Shown piece by piece: positions 8,229-15,211 of a DNA stretch of 21,623 nucleotides (position 1 is its first letter; every line of letters starts with the position of its first letter). The notes under the pieces were generated by a model. That model did not search any database, had not been told where the DNA came from, and was given only the letters and a program-made list of their open reading frames with translations. The stretch covers positions 1 through 21,623 of the IMG/VR virus record IMGVR_UViG_3300031999_000223, one strand, 5' to 3'. The DNA comes from a virus. The position numbers and the translations under genes are program-made.

Positions 8229-8755
8229 TATCTAACCCTTCCTTTTGTTTTACCTCGTTTAGCTATACCGTCTGCACGTTGGGAAGCAGTACGTACTTTA
8301 CCGCCTTTTTTATACTGCCCACCCTCACGTTCCATCCGTTCTTTTTTATGTTTGTCTATCATGGCTTTTGGATCAAATTCTGCGCCTAGCTGTAACTCTT
8401 TTCTATCCATTGAACCACCACCGCCTGACCCCCCACCAAGACTCCCACCCCGTATAGGTGACCATTTACCAGTTTTCCTATCATGTACTTCTAAACTATC
8501 AGCAGACACTGCTTTGTTTTCTTTAACATCTCCACGGGGAGCGCGTACTAAAGTAGCGTTTTCTGAATAGTTTGTGTTTGGGTGGTCAACAGCCGTCCAG
8601 TATTTTTTTTGGTTGCCGCTTTCTTTTGGTAACGCATACCCTTTTTCACGTATGTCTTTTATTTCATCTTCGCTTCTTATATATCGTTGAACATAAGCAG
8701 TATCAGTGGAGCGCCCGGGTAAAAATGGATGTACTTGATTTTTTGCTTTTGGCAT
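8228..8755 (-). CDS. Protein with possible ADP-ribosyltransferase-like N-terminus, Gly/Ser linker and basic DGIA/GKTKG tail
   Basis: This is a 175-residue protein, ATG at 8755 with GGGGGG upstream and a TAATG overlap at both ends. Three parts are visible. Residues 20-100 form a compact domain with RYIRSEDEIKDIREKGY, KKYWTAVD, TLVRAPRGD, and AVSADSLEVHDRKTGKWSPI. This order (an Arg strand, a K-Y-W-T strand, and a closing strand with SLEV and W) resembles small ART-fold or toxin-related domains, but I cannot confirm an R-S-E active site. Residues 101-116 are a GGSLGGGSGGGGS-type flexible linker. Residues 117-175 are basic and helical, ending in KKGGKVRTASQRADGIAKRG and then KTKGRVR. That last motif recurs in other small proteins here. 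It sits between the overlapping membrane genes and the holin. Function unknown; a toxin-like or virion-bound effector is possible. Confidence 0.75.
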   Translation of the reverse strand: MPKAKNQVHPFLPGRSTDTAYVQRYIRSEDEIKDIREKGYALPKESGNQKKYWTAVDHPNTNYSENATLVRAPRGDVKENKAVSADSLEVHDRKTGKWSPIRGGSLGGGSGGGGSMDRKELQLGAEFDPKAMIDKHKKERMEREGGQYKKGGKVRTASQRADGIAKRGKTKGRVR

Positions 8756-9048
8756 TATTCCCCCCGCATTTCCATTAGTATCTTTGCGCGTAGTTCACGC
8801 ATCTTCTTTACTTCTTGCATTGCTGCCGCAGTAGCGTTGTTCATGTCCATATACATGATGCCCATGATTGGCAGGGCTATGACTAACACAAGACACAAGA
8901 CCAAAACGGTGACGAGTAAACTCCACGGTATGTGTGGCTCGTTCGAATCAGTATCATTAGCCATAGGAACCATAACATTATGAACACGACCGCGATTATT
9001 GATGTCATCTGTTCCGCGATTTTTTTTCTTATACTTGCCCGTCGCCAT
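8755..9048 (-). CDS. Small single-pass membrane protein overlapping the preceding gene
   Basis: This is a 97-residue protein. The chosen ATG at 9048 has AGGCGG four bases upstream. Residues 1-40 are polar and basic (KYKKKNRG early). Residues 43-67 are a strong transmembrane helix (WSLLVTVLVLCLVLVIALPI). The tail (about 68-97) is helical and charged, with MQEVKKMRELRAKILMEMRG. The first 166 bases, coding the polar part and the start of the membrane helix, are also read in another frame as the end of the 203-residue gene. A later start at Met26 or Met29 is possible and would shorten the overlap. It has no lipobox, so it is not a classical Rz1, and its periplasmic tail is short for an Rz. A lysis-accessory role is only a guess from the nearby holin. 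Confidence 0.65.
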   Translation of the reverse strand: MATGKYKKKNRGTDDINNRGRVHNVMVPMANDTDSNEPHIPWSLLVTVLVLCLVLVIALPIMGIMYMDMNNATAAAMQEVKKMRELRAKILMEMRGE

Positions 9049-9494
9049 ACTGCCGCCTGTTGCTTTAGTAGTTCCTGACGCTGAACCTCTGCTCTTTCCG
9101 CTTTCACCCTGTCACGCATTGCTTCAAATTCTGACCAGATCGCACCCAACTCTTTTGGCGCTTGGTACACGAGCGTTTCACGTAATTCAGTTTCTAACCT
9201 ATTCATTTCCTTTACTGCCATGACTCTGTTAAACGCTTCTTGGTTTACCGACAACTCAGGGTCACGCGACTTCTTAATCTTTAACTCTTCTTCGTGTACG
9301 TGCTTCTCTAACTGCTCATGCGCTTTAAAGAAATTGCCAAGATGTCCGCTTAAATCTGCGACGACATCCTTGGCTTGCCCGTACACATCTACTAGCTCCA
9401 TCCCTTGTGCTTTGTACTCTTGGTACATCTCACAGCCTTTGCGTATTGCAGCGGCTGCGGTTTTTGCTGCGGCTAAGAGGGTGAGCGGATCCAA
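8883..9494 (-). CDS. Coiled-coil protein with C-terminal membrane anchor, TTG start
   Basis: This is a 203-residue protein. The only usable early start in this frame is TTG at 9494, since an in-frame TGA lies five codons upstream. A GAGG lies about 10 bases before it. The start DPLTLLAAAKTAAAAIRKGC resembles N-termini I recall from a family in aquatic podoviruses. Residues 55-150 are charged and helical (HEQLEKHVHEEELKIKK, EMNRLETELRETL, KAERAEVQRQELLKQQ), probably a coiled coil. Residues 165-183 form a membrane helix (SIIAVVFIMLWFLWLMILI) close to the end, and the tail ends in WSCVLC. It overlaps the previous gene by 22 bases and the next by 166 bases. The family is unassigned; it may be a virion or lysis-associated membrane protein. 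Confidence 0.72.
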   Translation of the reverse strand: MDPLTLLAAAKTAAAAIRKGCEMYQEYKAQGMELVDVYGQAKDVVADLSGHLGNFFKAHEQLEKHVHEEELKIKKSRDPELSVNQEAFNRVMAVKEMNRLETELRETLVYQAPKELGAIWSEFEAMRDRVKAERAEVQRQELLKQQAAVWRRASIRKKIAEQMTSIIAVVFIMLWFLWLMILIRTSHTYRGVYSSPFWSCVLC

Positions 9495-9841
9495 GATGTA
9501 GTAGCCTCATCCCATGTGTAAGGGCTTTCCATAGTGCCGTCTGTAGGCATAGGCGTAGGTGGTTGCCACTGAGCGTTAGCATCTAGCGTCCAGCTTGCAT
9601 GCGGCTGTGGAGCAGCAAACGCATCTATGTCTGCGTGGTATTTAAACCCAATACCTGCGTAGTTCTTACGCTTGTTGCCGTTGTAACTAGTCTGTTTCCA
9701 ATTGCCACCAAGAACGCGCTCGCAGAACGCAGCACCGATATGTTCTTTCTCAGTACCATAAACGTCAGCCGTGTCTTTGTTATCAACTACGATGACTTGG
9801 ATAACCACGTTGTTTGAATCAAGCTGGGCAAAATGTGCCAT
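9473..9841 (-). CDS. Conserved KNYAGIG-motif phage protein, function unknown
   Basis: This is a 122-residue protein, ATG at 9841 with AGGAGAAG upstream and a TAATG overlap with the oxygenase gene. The sequence MAHFAQLDSNNVVIQVIVVD, GTEKEHIGAAFC, GGNWKQTSYNG and KNYAGIGFKYHADIDAF (59-75) is the signature of a protein that I recall as very common in marine T4-like cyanophages and other aquatic phages. The second half has SWTLDANAQWQPPTPMPTDG and YTWDEATTSW, short Trp-rich repeats that look like a binding platform. It is usually found near tail-fibre genes. No enzymatic motif is seen. The biochemical role is unknown, but the family call is strong. Confidence 0.88.
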   Translation of the reverse strand: MAHFAQLDSNNVVIQVIVVDNKDTADVYGTEKEHIGAAFCERVLGGNWKQTSYNGNKRKNYAGIGFKYHADIDAFAAPQPHASWTLDANAQWQPPTPMPTDGTMESPYTWDEATTSWIRSPS

Positions 9842-10449
9842 TACTCTTCTCCTAAATGAAGTCCGGTCAGACTTTCGTCCGAACCAATGTACCCTTTTAC
9901 AAAGGTGTTAAACGAAATACTGATACGAGTTCCATCGCCCTGCTTGGTTTGAACCATGTGTGTCAAATCGGACGGGAAGATAATTAAGTCCCCAGCCCCT
10001 GTTTCAAACCACCAGCTATCGCTGTTCCACGCATTAAAGTTTTCTGATGGAATCTTGATACGCTCGTAACCATCTTTGTAAAAATAAATTCTGTCTGTTT
10101 CTCTGTTTGCCTGCGGGTAGAACACACCAGAGATAATACTGTTGGGGTGAGCATGTTTGTGATGATACTGACCCGGCTCTGTGTAGTTAGACCACGACTG
10201 CGTTATGTACGGTGTTACATCAAACTTAGGCGCATGGACTGATTTAAAATACTCCAGCATCGCGGTTTCAATAAACTCACGAATCTCTGTCATCTCAACA
10301 GACTGCAACAGCTTTCTGTTTTCGCTAGTGGTATTGCCTTCGTTGGGGTAACGCACCTGACCAATAATAAAATCCAGCTCTTGCTGGGTAAGGTCACGGT
10401 CTAACTTAGAAAAACCTACCGCTGTAGGAAACAGATTGGTTATGTTCAT
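9841..10449 (-). CDS. Putative 2OG-Fe(II) oxygenase
   Basis: This is a 202-residue protein, ATG at 10449 with AGGGCGG upstream and an ATGA overlap with the preceding gene. The N-terminus LFPTAVGFSKLD is typical of the TIGR02466-like phage oxygenase family. The iron and 2-oxoglutarate sites are visible: YHHKHAHPNSIISGVFYPQ (95-113, with His99 and His101 near the metal site), the distal GAGDLIIFPSDLTHMV with His164, and Arg175 in GTRISISFN for 2-oxoglutarate binding. Such enzymes couple decarboxylation of 2-oxoglutarate to hydroxylation of a protein, nucleobase or small molecule. The substrate is unknown. Its place among fibre genes, after the glycine-rich adhesins and the small LRPGA protein, makes a virion or host-surface target worth considering, though cyanophages carry many such genes without known function. 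Confidence 0.88.
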   Translation of the reverse strand: MNITNLFPTAVGFSKLDRDLTQQELDFIIGQVRYPNEGNTTSENRKLLQSVEMTEIREFIETAMLEYFKSVHAPKFDVTPYITQSWSNYTEPGQYHHKHAHPNSIISGVFYPQANRETDRIYFYKDGYERIKIPSENFNAWNSDSWWFETGAGDLIIFPSDLTHMVQTKQGDGTRISISFNTFVKGYIGSDESLTGLHLGEE

Positions 10450-10700
10450 GCAACCGCCCTGTCGTATATCTCTTGCTGACCACGCATTTTGTCTATCTGC
10501 TCCTGAGTCCAGATTGTATTGATGCTGTCCTCAAACTCTTTTATCTTTTCCATTGTATCCAGCACTTCATCCATAGTCGGACACGGGCGTGGGTCTTCCC
10601 AGCGTGTAAACATGGTGTTGCTGATCTCCCACTTAGCGCCGGGGCGCAGTAAGTGCATAGCTGTGTCAATACCGTAGAGTTGATAAATTTTTGTGTCCAT
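10446..10700 (-). CDS. Small LRPGA-motif protein of fibre clusters, function unknown
   Basis: This is an 84-residue protein with ATG at 10700, six bases after the stop of the glycine-rich fibre gene and without a clear Shine-Dalgarno site. It reads MDTKIYQLYGIDTAMHLLRP, GAKWEISNTMFTRWEDPRPC and PTMDEVLDTMEKIKEFEDSI. The LRPxAxW...W.d...PT..E pattern resembles small proteins encoded next to tail-fibre genes, including XkdW-like proteins, which may assist fibre assembly. The C-terminal half is helical and charged. It overlaps the oxygenase start by four bases. A fibre-assembly chaperone role is inferred from gene order only. Confidence 0.72.
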   Translation of the reverse strand: MDTKIYQLYGIDTAMHLLRPGAKWEISNTMFTRWEDPRPCPTMDEVLDTMEKIKEFEDSINTIWTQEQIDKMRGQQEIYDRAVA

Positions 10701-10706
10701 AAATAT

Positions 10707-12437
10707 TTAGTTGTTTAGTTTAAGAATAACGATGCCTGAGCCGCCTGCACCCCCATCGCTAGCATAACCTGCTGGAGCATTTGGATAAGCCCCTCCACCA
10801 CCGCCACCACCTAAATTATTTGTTCCGTTAAACCCAGCTACAGAAATGCTAGTACCACCAGCCCCACCGCCCCCTGCACCACTTAAACCTGCGTTAGAAG
10901 CAAACGGGCCATACGCACTTCCTCCGCCTCCACCACCTCCAGCATACGTTACAGATACACCTGTAATAGATGAGGCTGTACCAGCTCCGCCGGGGCCTGA
11001 TTGGCTACCTGATCCTGCTGTACCAGCCGCAGTTGCGCCGCCACCTCCTCCTGTTGGGTAAGGAGATGAACTTTGGTTATTACCTCCAGCATTACCTTGG
11101 CTTGGAGTTGTGGCAGGAGTATTTCCAGCGCCACCTGCTTTACCGCCACCAGAGTGACCACCACCGCCGCCAGAACCACCACTAAGACCGGCATTTTCAG
11201 TACCACCTGTATTGATACCACCACCACCACCGCCACCATTGGATGTTATGGTGCTAAAGGTTGAATTTCCACCGTTTACACCGTTAACTAAAGGCCCAGA
11301 CGCGCCAGCACCACCAGCTCCAACAGTTATCGTATATGTAGTGCCTACGGTTACAGCAAGTGCCGTTCCTGTTCTAAACCCCCCAGCGCCACCACCTCCA
11401 CCAGACCTTCCCCCACCAGCTCCACCAGCAACTACAAGATAATCAACGCTTTTAACACCGGCAGGAGCAGTCCAAGTAGAAGTGCCGCCAAAAGTAAGTA
11501 CGCCTGTAGTGGGAGCTACGTATCTGATGATGACTATACCGCTGCCGCCATTAGCACCGTTTCCATTAGGATTATTTCCACCACCACCACCACCGCCACC
11601 TGTGTTTGCTGTACCAGCAGTTCCATCTCCATTACCACCAGCACCGCCACCACCAGCACCACCCGCGCCAAAAGAATTAAGTAAACGATAAGCATCTGCC
11701 CCGCCACCTCCACCACCAGCATAAGTAACAGATGCTCCAGTAATAGTAGATGCCGTACCAGCCCCGCCGTTACCAGACTTTGCAGGGCCGGGTGAGGTTC
11801 CAACAGCCGCACCACCAACAGCACTAGCACCACCACCTCCGCCAGTACCGTAAGGGTCACCACTACCACTACCACCACTACCTATTTTTCCTAAACCACC
11901 ATTATTACCTTGCGATGGGCTTGTTGACGGTGTGTTTCCCGCCCCTACTGGGCCGTTATATCCAGCACCACCGCCAGAACCGCCAGAACCAGCAGCAACA
12001 TAGCCCGGAGCGCCAGTATCGGATGCACCGCCACCACCGCCTGCTGTAGCAATAGACCCAAATAAAGAAAGACTTCCATTTAACCCCGGATTAGCAGAAC
12101 CAGCACCGCCAGAGCCAACAGTTACAGCATACGTAGTCCCCGGCACAACAGTAAATACCGTGCCAGTTAAAAATCCACCTGCTCCACCGCCTCCAGCTAA
12201 ACCACCAGCGCCACCACCACCACCAGCCACTACCAGATAATCCACCTGCGTAACACCATTAGGTGCAGTCCAAGAGCCGGAAGCAGTAAAGCTGGTAGTA
12301 ACAGTCGAACCTATACCGGGCCACACGCCTGATTGAATAGCTTGCAAAGCCTGTTGCAGCGTCCAGATACCTGATGCCTGCGTCGTGGTTATCGTCGCAT
12401 TGCCTTTTGAAATAATCCGTCCGGGATAATTACTCAT
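10707..12437 (-). CDS. Glycine-rich tail fibre/adhesin, two-module, downstream copy
   Basis: This is a 576-residue protein, ATG at 12437 with AAGGTGA upstream. The short N-terminus (MSNYPGRIISKG, ASGIWTLQQAL) is shared in pattern with the upstream fibre and resembles attachment ends of phage fibres. Two long glycine-rich modules follow (about 46-305 and 311-576). Each opens with an SWTAPNGV or TWTAPAGV strand, then VDYLVVAGGGG and a GTTYxxTVGxGGAG segment, then GNTPSTSPSQGN or GNTPATTPSQGN. Each closes through VTYAGGGGGGG with GSGIVIIRY or GSGIVILKL. Runs of Gly suggest polyglycine type II helix sandwiches, as known in the gp38 adhesin of phage S16, here a likely receptor-binding surface. The + strand over the gene is strongly C-rich (Pro-rich shadow frames) as a result. 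Confidence 0.85.
   Translation of the reverse strand: MSNYPGRIISKGNATITTTQASGIWTLQQALQAIQSGVWPGIGSTVTTSFTASGSWTAPNGVTQVDYLVVAGGGGGAGGLAGGGGAGGFLTGTVFTVVPGTTYAVTVGSGGAGSANPGLNGSLSLFGSIATAGGGGGASDTGAPGYVAAGSGGSGGGAGYNGPVGAGNTPSTSPSQGNNGGLGKIGSGGSGSGDPYGTGGGGGASAVGGAAVGTSPGPAKSGNGGAGTASTITGASVTYAGGGGGGADAYRLLNSFGAGGAGGGGAGGNGDGTAGTANTGGGGGGGGNNPNGNGANGGSGIVIIRYVAPTTGVLTFGGTSTWTAPAGVKSVDYLVVAGGAGGGRSGGGGGAGGFRTGTALAVTVGTTYTITVGAGGAGASGPLVNGVNGGNSTFSTITSNGGGGGGGINTGGTENAGLSGGSGGGGGHSGGGKAGGAGNTPATTPSQGNAGGNNQSSSPYPTGGGGGATAAGTAGSGSQSGPGGAGTASSITGVSVTYAGGGGGGGSAYGPFASNAGLSGAGGGGAGGTSISVAGFNGTNNLGGGGGGGAYPNAPAGYASDGGAGGSGIVILKLNN
10710..11505 (-). repeat. Glycine-rich module copy 4 (C-terminal half of downstream fibre)
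   Basis: One of four copies of an approximately 255-265-residue module. It runs from TFGGTSTWTAPAGV to GSGIVILKL. Internal landmarks are VDYLVVAGGAGGG, GNTPATTPSQGN and VTYAGGGGGGG. Confidence 0.8.
11521..12302 (-). repeat. Glycine-rich module copy 3 (N-terminal half of downstream fibre)
   Basis: Same landmarks as the other copies: SGSWTAPNGV, VDYLVVAGGGGG, GNTPSTSPSQGN, VTYAGGGGGGA and GSGIVIIRY. Confidence 0.8.
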
Positions 12438-12445
12438 CGTTCACC

Positions 12446-14098
12446 TTACGAATATAGTCTTAGAATAACTATGCCTGAACCGCCTGTCGCGCCAGCATAA
12501 GTTGCTCCGCCAGAACCAGAACCACCGCCTCCACCACCTGTGTTTGCTGTGCCAGCAGTTCCAGCAGCATTAGCACCGCCATTACCACCGCCACCCAATC
12601 CTCCTGTACCAGCAATGCCTACACTTGGGTATGAGCCTGCCCCACCACCTCCACCTCCTGCATACATTACTGATGTACCAGAAAGAACGGAAGACATCCC
12701 AATGCCACCATTTCCGGCTATTGTAGATGTTCCACTTGCCCCAACTGCACCAGCTCCGCCACCACCGGCTGCACCATAAGAAGGCGCAGAAGATGAACCT
12801 GTGCCGCCATTATTACCTTGGCTTGGAGAAGTAGATGGTGTGTTTCCTGAACCTCCGGCAACTGTTCCTCCGCCAGCACCTCTTCCGCCGCCACCTGAAC
12901 CGCCATTAGCTCCGTTAGCTGCAACATTATTACCACCGCCATATCCACCACCGTTAGATGTAACGGTAAGAAAAGTAGAGTTTCCGCCGTTTGTATTTGC
13001 TGGCCCACCAGACCCCACAGTAATTGTAGATGTGTTGCCTGAAGTTACGGCAAATCCAGTTCCCATGCGAAAACCACCAGCACCGCCACCACCACCTACA
13101 TCATTACCATTATTTCCTGTTCCACCACCACCACCGCCAGCAACTACCAAGTAGTCAACATTAGAAACATTGTTTGGCATTGTGTAGGTAGTAGTCGCAT
13201 TAAACGTAACTACAGTAACTTGGTTAGGGACTGTGTATCTAAGGATGACTATGCCTGAACCGCCTGCGCCGCCTGATGTTGTAGCAGGAGCACCAGTGCC
13301 GCCACCACCACCGCCCGTGTTTACAGTTCCGTCATTTCCATTGCCAGTGTTAACACCAGAACCTCCGCCTGATGTTCCTAATCCACCAGAACCACTGCCA
13401 CCTCCTTGACCACCACCTCCACCACCTCCAGCATAATAAAACCCAAAACCTGAAATAGATGATGCAAGACCAGAGCCACCAGCACCGCCATTATTTGCTG
13501 CGCCAGAAAAAGTTGTTCCTGTACCACCAGCACCACCACCTCCACCAGCTCCTGTTCCACCGCCAGTAGTTGCGCCACCGCCAGAATTTCCTTGGCTTGG
13601 AGAAACGCTAGGAGTATTTCCAGCACCGCCGCCAGAACCTGCCCATCCACCTCCACCACCTGAACCTCCAGCTCCACCTCCAGAGCCTTGAGGTGCCCCA
13701 TAACCACCACCGTTAGAAGTGATAGTAGAAAAAGTAGAATTTGAACCAACAATTCCGTTAGAAGCACCAGAGCTTCCAGCTCCACCAGACCCAACAGTTA
13801 TCGTATAAGAAGTTCCGGGCGTAACAGCTAATGCAGTGCCGGTTCTAAAACCACCAGCACCTCCGCCTCCAGAGCCTCCGTTATTGGGGGCAGTAGAACC
13901 TCCAGCACCACCACCGCCAGCTACAACTAAGTAATCTACAGATGTAACGCCAGCAGGACACACCCACGTATCCGTAGAAGTAAACATCTGCACAACTGTG
14001 CCAGACCTGTAAAGCTTGTTAAACGTCCAAATACCTGAGCCATACGCCGCTGGTGCGGTAGCACTCATTATCTGACCGGGATAACCATGAATTGCCAT
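12446..14098 (-). CDS. Glycine-rich tail fibre/adhesin, two-module, upstream copy
   Basis: This is a 550-residue protein, ATG at 14098 with AAGGGG upstream, eight bases before the second glycine-rich gene. The N-terminus HGYPGQIMSA...GSGIWTFNKLY matches the YPGxIxS...SGIWT pattern of its neighbour. Two modules follow: residues about 36-288 (TWVCPAGVTSVDYLVVAGGG, GTSYTITVGSGGAG, GNTPSVSPSQGN, FYYAGGGGGGG, SGIVILRYTV) and about 293-550 (TYTMPNNVSNVDYLVVAGGG, GNTSTITVGSGG, GNTPSTSPSQGN, VMYAGGGGGGA, GSGIVILRLYS). The opening strands differ while the SPSQGN and closing strands are conserved, as expected if exposed loops vary for receptor choice. It is a probable receptor-binding protein or fibre shaft, with a paralogue directly downstream that may share or exchange modules. 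Confidence 0.85.
   Translation of the reverse strand: MAIHGYPGQIMSATAPAAYGSGIWTFNKLYRSGTVVQMFTSTDTWVCPAGVTSVDYLVVAGGGGAGGSTAPNNGGSGGGGAGGFRTGTALAVTPGTSYTITVGSGGAGSSGASNGIVGSNSTFSTITSNGGGYGAPQGSGGGAGGSGGGGGWAGSGGGAGNTPSVSPSQGNSGGGATTGGGTGAGGGGGAGGTGTTFSGAANNGGAGGSGLASSISGFGFYYAGGGGGGGQGGGSGSGGLGTSGGGSGVNTGNGNDGTVNTGGGGGGTGAPATTSGGAGGSGIVILRYTVPNQVTVVTFNATTTYTMPNNVSNVDYLVVAGGGGGGTGNNGNDVGGGGGAGGFRMGTGFAVTSGNTSTITVGSGGPANTNGGNSTFLTVTSNGGGYGGGNNVAANGANGGSGGGGRGAGGGTVAGGSGNTPSTSPSQGNNGGTGSSSAPSYGAAGGGGAGAVGASGTSTIAGNGGIGMSSVLSGTSVMYAGGGGGGAGSYPSVGIAGTGGLGGGGNGGANAAGTAGTANTGGGGGGSGSGGATYAGATGGSGIVILRLYS
12449..13222 (-). repeat. Glycine-rich module copy 2 (C-terminal half of upstream fibre)
   Basis: Landmarks are TYTMPNNVSNVDYLVVAGGG, GNTPSTSPSQGN, VMYAGGGGGGA and GSGIVILRL. 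The opening strand is the most divergent of the four (TMPNNV in place of TAPAGV). Confidence 0.8.
13237..13993 (-). repeat. Glycine-rich module copy 1 (N-terminal half of upstream fibre)
   Basis: Landmarks are TDTWVCPAGVTSVDYLVV, GTSYTITVGSGGAG, GNTPSVSPSQGN, FYYAGGGGGGG and SGIVILRYTV. Confidence 0.8.
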
Positions 14099-14107
14099 AG
14101 CAACCCC

Positions 14108-14506
14108 TTAGTTAATCTGTTCGTAACTGACTGAGAATGTAATCGCGCTGTTCGTTCCAGACTGAACTACGATTGCATTGTTTTCCAAAATGTACGTCGC
14201 CGTAGTTTTGTCCATCACAATCAGAGAAGCATACGCCGGAACTGAAATGTTCGACGCAACCGCAAACGCATTTGCAGAGCTAGTCACAACTAAGTTACCT
14301 GATGTCACCGCGCCGCTGGTATACAGCAGAACCGTTGCGTTAGCAGCAGTGTTAGACGTATTTGCAGCAACCACTTGGTTAACTTTAAATACGTTAGAAG
14401 AACCACTAGTATTTGCAATCAATACCAGCGTAGACGTATTCGCAGGAGTCAAAAAGTTTGTCTGACCGTAAATCTGCGCTACGTTGACTATATTAGGATT
14501 TGCCAT
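14108..14506 (-). CDS. Beta-rich virion/fibre-associated protein, function unknown
   Basis: This is a 132-residue protein, ATG at 14506 with AAGGAG eight bases upstream. It is dominated by Ala, Ser, Thr, Asn and Val, with alternating strand-like segments: NFLTPANTSTLVLIANTSGS, VFKVNQVVAAN, SNISVPAYASLIVMDKTTAT and SAITFSVSYEQIN. The composition and strand pattern fit a small beta-sandwich of the virion. It lies between a fibre protein and the first glycine-rich fibre, so a fibre base or connector is plausible. I recall similar proteins from aquatic phages without assigned function. No catalytic motif is present. Confidence 0.75.
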   Translation of the reverse strand: MANPNIVNVAQIYGQTNFLTPANTSTLVLIANTSGSSNVFKVNQVVAANTSNTAANATVLLYTSGAVTSGNLVVTSSANAFAVASNISVPAYASLIVMDKTTATYILENNAIVVQSGTNSAITFSVSYEQIN

Positions 14507-14518
14507 TTAAATAACTCC

Positions 14519-15202
14519 TTAGAATCCAAAAACAATTGCGAGGGCGATAGATTTACCTGCCGAAATACCAGATGAAGCTTGGCTTACCCAAGTGGTTCCG
14601 TTACTTGTTAATACGTTGCCGCTAGTACCTGGCGCAACAAAATTTACCGCTGATGTGCCATTACCAAGCAATACATTATTTGCTGTTAACGTAGCTCTAC
14701 CAGTACCGCCTTCATTTGCATCTAAGGCGTTAGTTAAAACAAGATTAGCTAGCGTTAAATTACCAACTTGCAGGTCTGTATGGTAGTTGATAGTTTCCGC
14801 AATATTGGCACCGTCGTTATAAATCATCACCGTTTTATTAGCGGGGATGCTGACAGTTGTACCAGTAGCTGCACCATTTGCACCGTTAGAAATAATGACT
14901 GTATTAGCTAGTCCATTATTTACTATGTATTGTTTGCTGATAGCAGGCACATACAAGTAAGGCGACGTAGTAATTGTCCCAACTAAGTTTAGCCGTAGGC
15001 CACGAGCCGCTTGGAACGTGTTGTTCTGCGCAATCGTAATTGCCGTGTTGGTAGCACTCGTCATTGTGACGTTAGCAGTTCCGACAATCGCTTGTTCGAT
15101 TGTTGTGCCAAGGTTGGTATTCGTTGTATTGCCCCACGTACCGGCTTGGTCACCAGTGCCGATAAGCTCAATAGCTAGGTTGCCACTGTATGTACTTGCC
15201 AT
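14519..15202 (-). CDS. Tail fibre-like protein (ELIGTGDQAGTWG family)
   Basis: This is a 227-residue protein, ATG at 15202 with AAGGAAG upstream. The N-terminus MASTYSGNLAIELIGTGDQA, then GTWGNTTNTNLGTTIEQAIV, is a well-known opening of phage tail-fibre proteins that attach to the virion. The middle has beta strands and VSIPANKTVMIYNDGANIAE (about 116-135), a segment repeated in many such fibres. The C-terminal part (about 160-227) has NEGGTGRATLTANNVLLGNG and GNVLTSNGTTWVS, the GGTG...LLGNGT pattern of phage fibre shafts. The ending GISAGKSIALAIVFGF is unusual in being hydrophobic. It likely forms part of the fibre together with the next genes. No chaperone or peptidase domain is seen. Confidence 0.85.
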   Translation of the reverse strand: MASTYSGNLAIELIGTGDQAGTWGNTTNTNLGTTIEQAIVGTANVTMTSATNTAITIAQNNTFQAARGLRLNLVGTITTSPYLYVPAISKQYIVNNGLANTVIISNGANGAATGTTVSIPANKTVMIYNDGANIAETINYHTDLQVGNLTLANLVLTNALDANEGGTGRATLTANNVLLGNGTSAVNFVAPGTSGNVLTSNGTTWVSQASSGISAGKSIALAIVFGF

Positions 15203-15211
15203 GATTCTTCC

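Noticed and set aside
8755-9494. Classical Rz/Rz1 spanin pair
   Set aside because: There is no lipobox Cys with a signal peptide, the larger protein has its membrane helix at the C-terminus, and the smaller has only a short tail.
10846-13154. Several plus-strand proline-rich open frames of 66-117 residues opposite the glycine fibres
   Set aside because: They are the complement of Gly codon runs. They have no ribosome sites of note and no domain, and the minus-strand genes explain the region.
10710-13993. Repeated DNA considered as a CRISPR array or tandem repeat locus
   Set aside because: The repeats are translated glycine modules with irregular spacing and no fixed repeat-spacer pattern.
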